Of a DNA stretch of 11,463 bases, positions 1-5,652 are shown in pieces. Origin of the DNA: DATGKR01 sp035294565 (GTDB lineage Bacteria > Actinomycetota > Acidimicrobiia > Acidimicrobiales > Palsa-688). Position numbers and translations under genes: made by a program. A model generated the notes under the pieces. The model was not told the DNA's origin. It saw nothing but the letters and a program-made list of their open reading frames with translations, and made no database searches. The stretch is from the NCBI GenBank assembly GCA_035294565.1, contig DATGKR010000044.1, positions 1 through 11,463 of the forward strand, read 5' to 3'. Within the stretch, counting starts at the first letter, position 1. Every line of letters starts with the position of its first letter.

Positions 1-1179
1 GGCGGCGAGCAGGGCCTGCAGCTTCAGCTGCGTCTCGGCCAGCTCCTCGGCGGGGTCGGAGCCGGCGACGATCCCGTTGCCGGCGTAGATGCTGGCCCGG
101 CGGCCGGAGACCAAGGCGCTGCGAATGCCCAGCATCCAGGCCCCGTCGCCCCGGGTGTCCACCCAACCGACCGGCCCGGCGTAACGGCCCCGTTCGAAGC
201 CCTCCACCTTGCGGAGGTACTCGAACGCCGGTCCCTGCGGGGAGCCGCACACCGCCGGTGTGGGGTGGAGCAGGGCGGCGAGGCCGAGGGCGCTCGGCGC
301 GCCAGCGGCGAGGCGGCCCTCGATGTGCGAGGCGAGGTGGGAGACGTTGCGCAGGCCGAGCACCGACGGCCGGTCGGGGACGTGGACCTCCTCGCACACA
401 GATGCCAGCGCAGATCCGATCGCCTCGACGACCAGCCGGTGCTCGAGACGGGCCTTGGGGGAGGCCATCAGGGCGGCGACGAGCACCTCGTCGCCGTGCT
501 CGTCGCCGCTTCGCGCGACGGTCCCCGCGAGGGGGTGGCTCTCCACCAAGCGCCCACGCCGACGGACGAGAAGCTCGGGGCTCGCCCCGATGAAACCCTC
601 GGCCGAGAAAACCGTGCACGCCGGGTACAGCGAGACGAGCCTTTCGAGCACGTCACAGACGACGAAGGGCCGGTTGGCTTCCACGTCCACCCTGCGGGCG
701 AGGACCACCTTGTCGAACCGCCCCTCCGCAATCTCCTCGACGGCGCCGGCAACCAGCTCCTTCCACTCGGCGTGGGGCATCGTCGGGACCAGCCGGAACG
801 CGTCGGGCGGCGCACCCTCGGGCCCCGCCGCAGGGGGCGGAGCCTCGTCGCCGACGACGGTCTCCCAGGCGCCGTCGGCGTCGAAGCCGACGACCACCCG
901 GGGGACGACCAGCGAGGCGGGCTCGGCCGGGTCGAACGGCAGCGCGCCGATCGCCACCGGTCCGGTGCCCGGCCGGCCGATCGGGTCGTCGGTGTCGAAG
1001 CCGGCGAGCGCCGCGGCGACAGCGCCTTCCGCTCCTGCCAGGCCGTCAGCCAGCTCGACGCGCAGCGCCACGCCCCGGGCGGCGAGCCCCCGGTCCTCGG
1101 AGCGAAACAGCCAGCCAGCCTCGCCGGCCTCGGCGAGCAGGTCCGGCGGCCCCGGCAGCGCACGGGTGACCGCCTTCAC
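1..1179 (-). CDS. menF: Isochorismate synthase (MenF/EntC family), 3' end cut by window edge
   Basis: Converts chorismate to isochorismate, the first committed step of menaquinone synthesis; expected to be cytoplasmic. The reverse strand reads open for 393 codons from a GTG at 1179 to the edge, so only the last few residues should be missing. The chorismate-binding domain fills the C-terminal two thirds: FDKVVLAR at residues 155-162 with the probable catalytic Lys157, SPELL at 200-204 with Glu202, HPLAGT at 215-220, LRNVSHL at 276-282, HPTPAVCGSP at 305-314, and the YAGPVGW and AGNGIVAGSDP blocks near 333-375, which include conserved acidic metal-binding positions. The first 130 residues are poorly conserved in this family. 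The GTG overlaps the menG stop by 4 bp (GTGA), which fixes the start and suggests coupled translation. A salicylate or siderophore role (EntC) is the alternative, but the adjacent menG favours menaquinone. Confidence 0.93.
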   Translation of the reverse strand, partial: MKAVTRALPGPPDLLAEAGEAGWLFRSEDRGLAARGVALRVELADGLAGAEGAVAAALAGFDTDDPIGRPGTGPVAIGALPFDPAEPASLVVPRVVVGFDADGAWETVVGDEAPPPAAGPEGAPPDAFRLVPTMPHAEWKELVAGAVEEIAEGRFDKVVLARRVDVEANRPFVVCDVLERLVSLYPACTVFSAEGFIGASPELLVRRRGRLVESHPLAGTVARSGDEHGDEVLVAALMASPKARLEHRLVVEAIGSALASVCEEVHVPDRPSVLGLRNVSHLASHIEGRLAAGAPSALGLAALLHPTPAVCGSPQGPAFEYLRKVEGFERGRYAGPVGWVDTRGDGAWMLGIRSALVSGRRASIYAGNGIVAGSDPAEELAETQLKLQALLAA

Positions 1180-1829
1180 TGCAGCACCCGCCGGGTGGCG
1201 GTGATCAGCTGGGTCACGCCGCCAGAGAGCAGGCGCCGCCTGACCGCCCCGAAGCCGGCCTGTTCCAACAAGTCGCAGATGGTGTCGCCAGGCGGAAGGT
1301 AGGCGACCGAACGAGGGAGGTAGCGGTAGGCCCCGGCGTCGGAGAGGAGGGCTCCTATACGCGGGACGACACGCTCGAAGTAGACGGAGTGGCCGGCTCG
1401 AAGCACTGGGTTGGCAGGTGTCGCCACGTCGAGCAGGGCTACCCGCCCCCCTGGGCGGACAACCCTGGCCAGCTCGGCGAACACCGCTTCGAGGGCGACG
1501 AAGTTCCGCAGGGCGAAGCCGCTGACCGCCCCGTCGACGGACCGGTCGGGCGCCGGCAGCCGGGCGGCGTCGGCGAGTACCAGCGGGGCGCGGGTGCGGG
1601 CGTGGCGGAGCATGCCCGGCGACAGGTCGACGCCGACCGGCCGGTGGCCGGCGTCGTCGAGATCGCGGCAGAGGTCGCCGGTGCCGCAGGCCACGTCGAG
1701 CACCGTCGAGCCGGGGGCGAGGTCCAGCGCCTCGACCGTCCGGCGCCGCCACAAGCGGTCCAGTCCGAAGGTCATGACCCGGTTGACCAGGTCATAGCGG
1801 GGGGCGATCGTGTCGAACATCGCCCTCAC
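1176..1829 (-). CDS. menG: Demethylmenaquinone methyltransferase (UbiE/MenG family)
   Basis: Transfers a methyl group from SAM to demethylmenaquinone, the last step of menaquinone synthesis. Visible family motifs, numbered from GTG 1829: FDTIAPRYDLVN at 5-16, the SAM-binding motif I LDVACGTGD at 44-52, VDLSPGML at 67-74, FALRN at 105-109, RPGG at 125-128 and the C-terminal YRYLPRS block at 168-174. The start is uncertain. GTG 1829 is the nearest canonical start, giving 217 residues, but the codons before it spell LPQGPDKARA, which resembles the usual N-terminus of the family. That points to an earlier start: CTG at 1883, exactly overlapping the upstream TGA as CTGA (235 residues), or GTG at 1916 (246 residues, 37 bp overlap). 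It lies between the MaoC gene and menF and shares a 4-bp overlap with menF. Confidence 0.92.
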   Translation of the reverse strand: MRAMFDTIAPRYDLVNRVMTFGLDRLWRRRTVEALDLAPGSTVLDVACGTGDLCRDLDDAGHRPVGVDLSPGMLRHARTRAPLVLADAARLPAPDRSVDGAVSGFALRNFVALEAVFAELARVVRPGGRVALLDVATPANPVLRAGHSVYFERVVPRIGALLSDAGAYRYLPRSVAYLPPGDTICDLLEQAGFGAVRRRLLSGGVTQLITATRRVLQ

Positions 1830-1879
1830 CGCCCGGGCCTTGTCGGGTCCCTGCGGCAGCGTCTCCCAGCGGGGGAGGC

Positions 1880-2335
1880 TCAGGAGAAGTAGCGGAACAG
1901 CACCTCGGCGACGCACGCCGGTTTGGTTCCGCCCTCGATCTCGAAAGTGACGTTGAGGGTGACTTGCACCCCTCCTTCGACGTCCTCGACGCCTCCGAGG
2001 ACGACCCCCGCCCGGAGCTTGGAGCCGACGGGGACCGGGGAGGGGAAGCGCAGGCGGTTCAGGCCGTAGTTGATGCCCATCGACACGCCGGACACCTCGA
2101 GCACCTCGGCCAAAAGAGCCGGGGTCAGAGACAGCGTCAGGTAGCCGTGGGCGATCGGCGCGCCGAACGGCCCGGCCTTGGCCCGCTCCACGTCGACGTG
2201 GATCCACTGATGGTCGCCGGTGGCGTCGGCGAAGAGGTTGACCTGCTCCTGGGTGACAGTGTGCCAGTCGCTGAAGCCGAGGTGCTCACCGACCTTGTCT
2301 TTCAGGCCCTGCACCCCGTCGATCTTTGTCGTCAT
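1880..2335 (-). CDS. MaoC-like (R)-hydratase / 3-hydroxyacyl-thioester dehydratase, HtdZ (Rv0130) type
   Basis: A single hot-dog-fold hydratase of 151 residues, expected to hydrate or dehydrate the (R)-3-hydroxyacyl/2-enoyl thioester pair in fatty-acid metabolism. The hydratase-2 motif is intact: FADATGDHQWIHVD at residues 35-48, with the probable catalytic pair Asp41 and His46, followed by GPFGAPIAHGY at 56-66. From memory it follows Mycobacterium tuberculosis Rv0130 (HtdZ) closely along its length, including INYGLNRLRFP and the KPACVAE ending. Length is normal for the family. The ATG at 2335 has no Shine-Dalgarno sequence; instead a TAGCCT box sits 7 nt upstream, consistent with a leaderless mRNA. 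It is the first gene of the group with menG and menF; no functional link with menaquinone is known to me, so sharing a transcript may be incidental. Confidence 0.9.
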   Translation of the reverse strand: MTTKIDGVQGLKDKVGEHLGFSDWHTVTQEQVNLFADATGDHQWIHVDVERAKAGPFGAPIAHGYLTLSLTPALLAEVLEVSGVSMGINYGLNRLRFPSPVPVGSKLRAGVVLGGVEDVEGGVQVTLNVTFEIEGGTKPACVAEVLFRYFS

Positions 2336-2342
2336 GAGGGGC

Positions 2343-2348
2343 AGGCTA
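2343..2348 (-). promoter_or_regulatory. Candidate -10 box (TAGCCT) for leaderless htdZ-like gene
   Basis: Reading leftwards, TAGCCT is followed by 7 nt (GCCCCTC) and then the ATG at 2335. This fits the actinobacterial TANNNT -10 pattern with the transcript starting at or next to the start codon. A weak -35-like TTGGGA lies 19 nt further upstream. The box lies in the 42-bp gap after the membrane-protein gene, so the menaquinone group may be transcribed separately. Predicted from sequence only. Confidence 0.45.
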
Positions 2349-2377
2349 GGGCAGGGGCCGCCCTTTGTCCCAAAACG

Positions 2378-2722
2378 TCACCGGAACCACAGGCGGCGGT
2401 AGTTGCGGCTCTGGGGGTGCAGCAGCAGGGCCAGCAGGGCCCCGTAGAAGAGGATGTTGACGATGTAGACGAACTGGAAGGTGACGACCATCAAGGCCAG
2501 GAAGAAGGCGACCAGCGCCACGCCGAGCCACCAACCCCACTTCTTGTCATTGGCCACCCCAAGACCGGCGGCCACCTGGCCGAGGACGAGGACCGTGCCG
2601 ATCGGCACGGCGAGCACCATCCCGTCGATCAGCCCGAAAGCGGCGTTGATGTACATGATGATCGTGGCCATCATGAGCGTCTGCGGCTGGGTCTTGTCGA
2701 TCCACCGGAGCTGGGGCGTCAT
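2378..2722 (-). CDS. Small membrane protein, four predicted helices, unknown function
   Basis: I do not recognise a family for this 114-residue protein. Hydrophobic stretches at about residues 15-35, 36-56, 65-84 and 86-102 look like four membrane helices. A polar, basic loop (NDKKWGW, 58-64) lies between helices 2 and 3, and the tail is positively charged and aromatic (HPQSRNYRRLWFR, 102-114), which by the positive-inside rule should be cytoplasmic. There is no signal peptide or obvious catalytic motif. The ATG at 2722 lies only 2 nt beyond the rlmN stop, so translation is probably coupled to rlmN; a weak CAGACT box 7 nt upstream is also present. A structural or transport-accessory role is possible, but the sequence does not settle it. 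Confidence 0.8.
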   Translation of the reverse strand: MTPQLRWIDKTQPQTLMMATIIMYINAAFGLIDGMVLAVPIGTVLVLGQVAAGLGVANDKKWGWWLGVALVAFFLALMVVTFQFVYIVNILFYGALLALLLHPQSRNYRRLWFR

Positions 2723-2724
2723 GG

Positions 2725-3768
2725 CTACCAGTCTGGCACCCGGCGTGCCGTAGCTGCCGTCGCCGCGCGGCGGGGCGGTCCGAGCCTGGCGGCGGCGAGC
2801 TGGCCGCACGCCGCCTCGATGTCGCCGCCACGGTTGCGCCTGACTGTGACGTTGACCCCCAGGCGGGCGAGCTCGTCGCGAAACGCCCGCACACCGGCGG
2901 GCGCGCTGCCTTTCGCCGGGTAGCCGGGGGTGGGATTGAGGGGTATGAGGTTGACGTGGGCGCCGAGGGGCCGGGCGAGCCCGGCGAGGTCGCGGGCGTC
3001 GACGGGGCCGTCGTTGACACCCGATATGAGCGCCCATTCGAAGCTGAGCCGGCGGCCCTTGGCCGCCAGGTACTGCCGGCAGGCCTCCATCAGCTCGGCG
3101 ATCGGGTAGCGGCGGTTGGCCGGCACCAGCCGGTTGCGCTTGGCGTCGTCGGCGGCGTGCAGGGAGACGGCCAGGTTCACCGGGAGAGCCTCGCGTGCCA
3201 GTCGGCGGATGCCCGGCACCAGGCCCACGGTGGAGATGGTCAGATGGCGGGCGGAGATGCCGAGGGCGCCGTTTATCCGCTCGACCGCCGCCCACACCCG
3301 GTCGTAGTTGGCGAGAGGCTCGCCCATCCCCATGAACACGACGTTGGACAGCCGGCGTGGCGACGCCTGGCGGCGGGCGTGGACAACCTGCTCGAGGATC
3401 TCGCCGGTCGTGAGGTGGCGGGAGAAGCCTCCCTGGCCGGTGGCGCAGAACGTGCAGGCCATGGCGCAGCCCGCCTGGCTGGACACGCACACCGTCGCCC
3501 GGTCGGGGTAGGGCATGAGCACCGTTTCCACCCCGGCGTCCCATAGCCACTTGACCGTTCCGTCGCGCGAGCGCCGTTCGGCCACCAGCCGCAGCGACGG
3601 CGGCAGCTCGTCGGCGAGTCGGGCGCGCAGGCGGAGGGGCAGGTCGGTCATCTCCTCGGGACGCAGGCCGCGCCCGTAGAGGCCGTGCCAAACCTGGCGG
3701 GCCCGGAAGGGCGGCTCGCCGGCGAGCCGGTCGCCGAGCTCGTCGAGGGTCAGGTCGTAGGGGCTCAT
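2725..3768 (-). CDS. rlmN: 23S rRNA (adenine2503-C2)-methyltransferase, radical SAM enzyme
   Basis: Methylates C2 of A2503 in 23S rRNA (and A37 of some tRNAs in other bacteria) by a radical-SAM mechanism that passes through a methyl-cysteine. The 347-residue protein has every key residue: the cluster motif CxxxCxxC as C101, C105 and C108, the paired mechanistic cysteines C94 (in CVSSQAGC) and C321 (in EAACGQL), the SAM-binding GMGEPLANY at 147-155, and the SLHAADDAKRNRLVP segment at 202-216. The start ATG 3768 overlaps the mshD stop as ATGA. No Shine-Dalgarno is possible because a run of eight C precedes the ATG, so coupling to mshD is the likely means of initiation. The last 20 or so residues are a basic, low-complexity tail. 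The product does not resemble the resistance enzyme Cfr beyond shared family motifs. Confidence 0.97.
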   Translation of the reverse strand: MSPYDLTLDELGDRLAGEPPFRARQVWHGLYGRGLRPEEMTDLPLRLRARLADELPPSLRLVAERRSRDGTVKWLWDAGVETVLMPYPDRATVCVSSQAGCAMACTFCATGQGGFSRHLTTGEILEQVVHARRQASPRRLSNVVFMGMGEPLANYDRVWAAVERINGALGISARHLTISTVGLVPGIRRLAREALPVNLAVSLHAADDAKRNRLVPANRRYPIAELMEACRQYLAAKGRRLSFEWALISGVNDGPVDARDLAGLARPLGAHVNLIPLNPTPGYPAKGSAPAGVRAFRDELARLGVNVTVRRNRGGDIEAACGQLAAARLGPPRRAATAATARRVPDW

Positions 3769-4691
3769 CGGGGGGGGATGTCGCCGACGTAGGCCTGGTC
3801 GATGTGGTTGACGACGAAGCCCATGTCCACGTACAGCTTGACCGCCCGGGTGTTGGTGGCGTCCACGTAGAGCATCCCGACCTGCATCCCCCTCCGGCGG
3901 TGGAGGTGGTCGAGGCCGGCGGCGACCAGCCTCCGCCCCAGCCCCGGCGTGCGCGGGGCCCGGGGGTCGACGGCTATGACGTATATCTCGCCCATCGGCG
4001 GGTCGGTCGAGACGTGCACCTTGGTCCAGCAGAAGCCGTCGAGGCGGCCCTGGCCGTCCTCGTGGAGGAGGAAGCCCTCGGGGTCGAACCACGGCTCGGC
4101 CTCCCGTTGTTTCAGCGTGTCGAGATCCCAGCGGCCCTGCTCGGGGTGCCATTCGAACGCCCGGTTGTTGACCTCCAACCACTCGGCCTCGTCCTCGCCG
4201 ACCCGGAACGGGCGGGTGGCGAACGCCGGGTCGGGCGGGTCGAGGTCATAGGGGAGGGGCCGGCGCATCTGGTAGAGGACCCGGCCGGGTCGGAGCCCTA
4301 TGGACGCGGCGATCCTGTCGTGCTCGGCCCGCGGCTGGTTGACCCACAGGTGCACGTGGCCGCCGCCGGCCTCGGCTATGACTCCGGCGGCGCGCTGGAC
4401 CAGGTCGCCGCCGATGGTGTTTCCCGGCGTGCGGTGGTGGGGGTCGACGACGAACTCGAGCGCCCAGCTGTCGTGGCCCCTGGTCACCTGTGCGTAGCCG
4501 ACGGGGTGTTCGTGGCCCTCCTCCCAGGCGACCACGCCGGCGAACCCCTCCCTTCCGCCCTGCACCAGGTCCAGCCAGGCGTGCTCGTCCAGGGCGGCGT
4601 GGGCGTCGGCTGCGCTCGCCGCCGCCAGGAGCGAGCGGACCGCCTCGACGTCGGGCCTGCCGAGCTGGGTTTTGACCTCGATGCGGTGCAC
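3765..4691 (-). CDS. mshD: Mycothiol synthase (MshD), two GNAT domains
   Basis: Acetylates the cysteinyl-glucosaminyl-inositol precursor with acetyl-CoA, the last step of mycothiol synthesis, giving the main low-molecular-weight thiol of Actinobacteria. The 308-residue protein has the expected tandem GNAT layout: an N-terminal domain of about 150 residues (VVDPHHRTPGNTIGGDLV at 81-98) and a C-terminal domain with the MshD signature VNNRAFEWHPEQG (174-186), GFCWTKVH (219-226), the CoA-binding region VDPRAPRTPGLGRRL (241-255) and LYVDATNTRAVKLYVDMGF (274-292). The loop has TPGLG where GNAT proteins usually have QGxGLG. The start is GTG 4691, and no Shine-Dalgarno is visible; a TACCCT box lies 8 nt upstream. 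It is divergent from nth and heads the unit mshD-rlmN-membrane protein. It is the main taxonomic marker in the window. Confidence 0.95.
   Translation of the reverse strand: MHRIEVKTQLGRPDVEAVRSLLAAASAADAHAALDEHAWLDLVQGGREGFAGVVAWEEGHEHPVGYAQVTRGHDSWALEFVVDPHHRTPGNTIGGDLVQRAAGVIAEAGGGHVHLWVNQPRAEHDRIAASIGLRPGRVLYQMRRPLPYDLDPPDPAFATRPFRVGEDEAEWLEVNNRAFEWHPEQGRWDLDTLKQREAEPWFDPEGFLLHEDGQGRLDGFCWTKVHVSTDPPMGEIYVIAVDPRAPRTPGLGRRLVAAGLDHLHRRRGMQVGMLYVDATNTRAVKLYVDMGFVVNHIDQAYVGDIPPR
3770..3777. repeat. 8-bp G/C homopolymer at the mshD/rlmN junction
   Basis: Eight consecutive G on the plus strand, read as C8 in the last codons of mshD (Ile-Pro-Pro-Arg-stop). The run ends one base before the ATGA overlap that ends mshD and starts rlmN. 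Slippage here would change the last residues of MshD and its spacing to the rlmN start. It may simply reflect high GC content. Confidence 0.6.
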
Positions 4692-4699
4692 CGCCGGGC

Positions 4700-4705
4700 A
4701 GGGTA
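4700..4705 (-). promoter_or_regulatory. Candidate -10 box (TACCCT) for mshD
   Basis: On the minus strand TACCCT is followed by 8 nt and then the GTG start of mshD. This matches TANNNT with a transcript starting at or within a couple of bases of the start codon. The nearby TTGACG is only 2 nt upstream of the box, too close to act as its -35. Predicted only. Confidence 0.4.
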
Positions 4706-4717
4706 CCCGTCAACGGG
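4701..4717. promoter_or_regulatory. Overlapping palindromes between mshD and nth
   Basis: GGGTACCC (4701-4708) is a perfect palindrome. It overlaps CCCGT-CA-ACGGG (4706-4717), a second perfect inverted repeat. They lie in the 63-bp divergent gap and cover most of the proposed mshD -10 box, so they could be an operator. Short G/C palindromes are common in such DNA, so this is a weak call. Confidence 0.25.
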
Positions 4718-4742
4718 ACCGCCGGCTCCTCGGCGCCCGGCG

Positions 4743-4748
4743 TACGCT
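4743..4748 (+). promoter_or_regulatory. Candidate -10 box (TACGCT) for leaderless nth
   Basis: TACGCT is followed by exactly 6 nt (TCGCCG) and then the GTG start of nth, which puts the expected transcription start on the G of the start codon. No Shine-Dalgarno sequence is present. No convincing -35 box is seen, as is common for actinobacterial leaderless promoters. Confidence 0.5.
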
Positions 4749-4754
4749 TCGCCG

Positions 4755-5441
4755 GTGCCCCGCCCCCGAAGCCCCAAAGGGCGCGCCCTGGAGACCTACC
4801 GCCGGCTCTCGGAGCTGTACCCCGGCACGGCCCGGGAGCTGTGCGCCTTGAAGTTCGACACCCCCTTCCAGCTGCTCGTGGCGACCATCCTGTCGGCGCA
4901 GACGACCGACGAGCGGGTCAACATGGTCACCCCGGCGCTCTTCGCCCGCTACCCGACGGCTGCCGAACTCGCCGCCGCCGACCCCGACGAGCTGGAGGCG
5001 CTGATCCGCTCGACCGGGTTCTTCCGCTCCAAGGCGCGCAGCCTCCTCGGGATGGCGGCCGCCCTGGAGGAACGTTTCGGTGGGGAGGTCCCGCCCGCCA
5101 TGGAGGACCTGGTGACCCTGCCCGGCGTGGGCCGCAAGACGGCCAACGTCGTGCGCAGCGTCGCCTTCGGGCTGCCCGGCCTCGCCGTGGACACCCACGT
5201 CGCCCGCCTCACCCGGCTGCTCGGGCTGACCGAGTCGAGCGACCCTGATCGCATCGAGTACGACGTCACCGCCCTCCTGCCGCCTGCCGCATGGGGGAGG
5301 TTCGGCCTGGAGCTGATCCTCCACGGCCGGCGGGTGTGCGTCGCCCGGCGCCCCCGCTGCGCGGAGTGCGTGCTCGCCGACTTCTGCCCGTCTGCCTTCA
5401 AGTCCGGACAGATCACCCCGAGGCGCGGCGCGCCGAGCTGA
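4755..5441 (+). CDS. nth: Endonuclease III (DNA glycosylase / AP lyase)
   Basis: Base-excision repair enzyme that removes oxidised pyrimidines and cuts the abasic site. The 228-residue protein has the full set of family features: helix-hairpin-helix LPGVGRKTANV at 122-132 with the catalytic Lys128, the catalytic Asp146 in VDTHVARL (145-152), the ILSAQTTD segment at 45-52, and the C-terminal [4Fe-4S] loop with C195, C202, C205 and C211 (C-x6-C-x2-C-x5-C). The GTG at 4755 was chosen because it gives a normal length and lies 6 nt after a TACGCT box; the reading frame stays open far upstream into mshD antisense, but nothing conserved is encoded there. It is transcribed away from mshD and ends 6 bp from the convergent small gene, with no terminator visible between them. 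Confidence 0.96.
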   Translation: MPRPRSPKGRALETYRRLSELYPGTARELCALKFDTPFQLLVATILSAQTTDERVNMVTPALFARYPTAAELAAADPDELEALIRSTGFFRSKARSLLGMAAALEERFGGEVPPAMEDLVTLPGVGRKTANVVRSVAFGLPGLAVDTHVARLTRLLGLTESSDPDRIEYDVTALLPPAAWGRFGLELILHGRRVCVARRPRCAECVLADFCPSAFKSGQITPRRGAPS

Positions 5442-5447
5442 CCGTCG

Positions 5448-5630
5448 CTAGCGGTCGAGGGTGCGGTTCAAGCGACGCAGGGCCGTCCGCAGGTTGCGTT
5501 CCACCTCGGCCAGCTCGGCGCCGAGCTCGTCCCGCTCGGCGCCGCCGAGGGAGTCCTCTACCTCCGTCAGGCTGCCGACCAGCTCCGAGAGGCGGGTGGC
5601 GATGGAGCTGAGCTGGGCGCGGGCCGTCAT
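5448..5630 (-). CDS. Small helical (coiled-coil-like) protein of unknown function
   Basis: I do not recognise this 60-residue protein. The case for a real gene is codon use: 57 of 60 sense codons end in G or C, as expected for a translated gene here, and it exactly fills the space between nth and hisD. The sequence is rich in Leu, Glu, Arg and Ala with no Pro and no Cys, and reads as two amphipathic helices (about 5-27 and 32-58) joined by a GG turn at 29-30, so a helical hairpin or oligomeric coiled coil is likely. It has no signal peptide or membrane segment. Its ATG at 5630 is only 22 bp from the hisD ATG on the other strand, so their promoters must overlap. An AATCCT box lies 6 nt before the ATG, compatible with a leaderless mRNA. 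A link to his regulation would be guesswork. Confidence 0.72.
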   Translation of the reverse strand: MTARAQLSSIATRLSELVGSLTEVEDSLGGAERDELGAELAEVERNLRTALRRLNRTLDR

Positions 5631-5635
5631 GCAAG

Positions 5636-5641
5636 TAGGAT
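5636..5641 (+). promoter_or_regulatory. Candidate -10 box (TAGGAT) for the his operon
   Basis: TAGGAT lies 11 nt before the hisD ATG, predicting a 5' leader of only about 4-6 nt. That leaves no room for a leader peptide, attenuator or T-box. Its -35 region would fall inside the divergent 60-codon gene. No convincing -35 sequence or Shine-Dalgarno is seen. Confidence 0.4.
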
Positions 5642-5652
5642 TCTGTACCCCG

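Noticed and set aside
265..1302. A 345-codon plus-strand frame opposite menF and the end of menG
   Set aside because: The minus strand encodes an unmistakable isochorismate synthase across this region; the plus-strand product is low-complexity Arg/Gly/Ala-rich sequence without family motifs.
2336..2377. Terminator after the small membrane-protein gene
   Set aside because: Short arms (AGGGC/GCCCT) can pair but no T-tract follows, and the right arm overlaps the proposed promoter of the next gene; an operator or chance is as likely.
2725..3768. Cfr-type antibiotic-resistance methyltransferase
   Set aside because: The protein has the RlmN N-terminal region and lies in a housekeeping operon; nothing suggests C8 methylation or horizontal transfer.
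5442..5447. Bidirectional terminator between nth and the small convergent gene
   Set aside because: Only 6 bp lie between the two stop codons, with no hairpin followed by a T-tract in the gap.
5631..5652. Histidine leader peptide, attenuator or T-box before hisD
   Set aside because: Only 22 bp separate the divergent start codons and the best -10 box leaves about 5 nt of leader; there is no His-codon run and no stem-loop.
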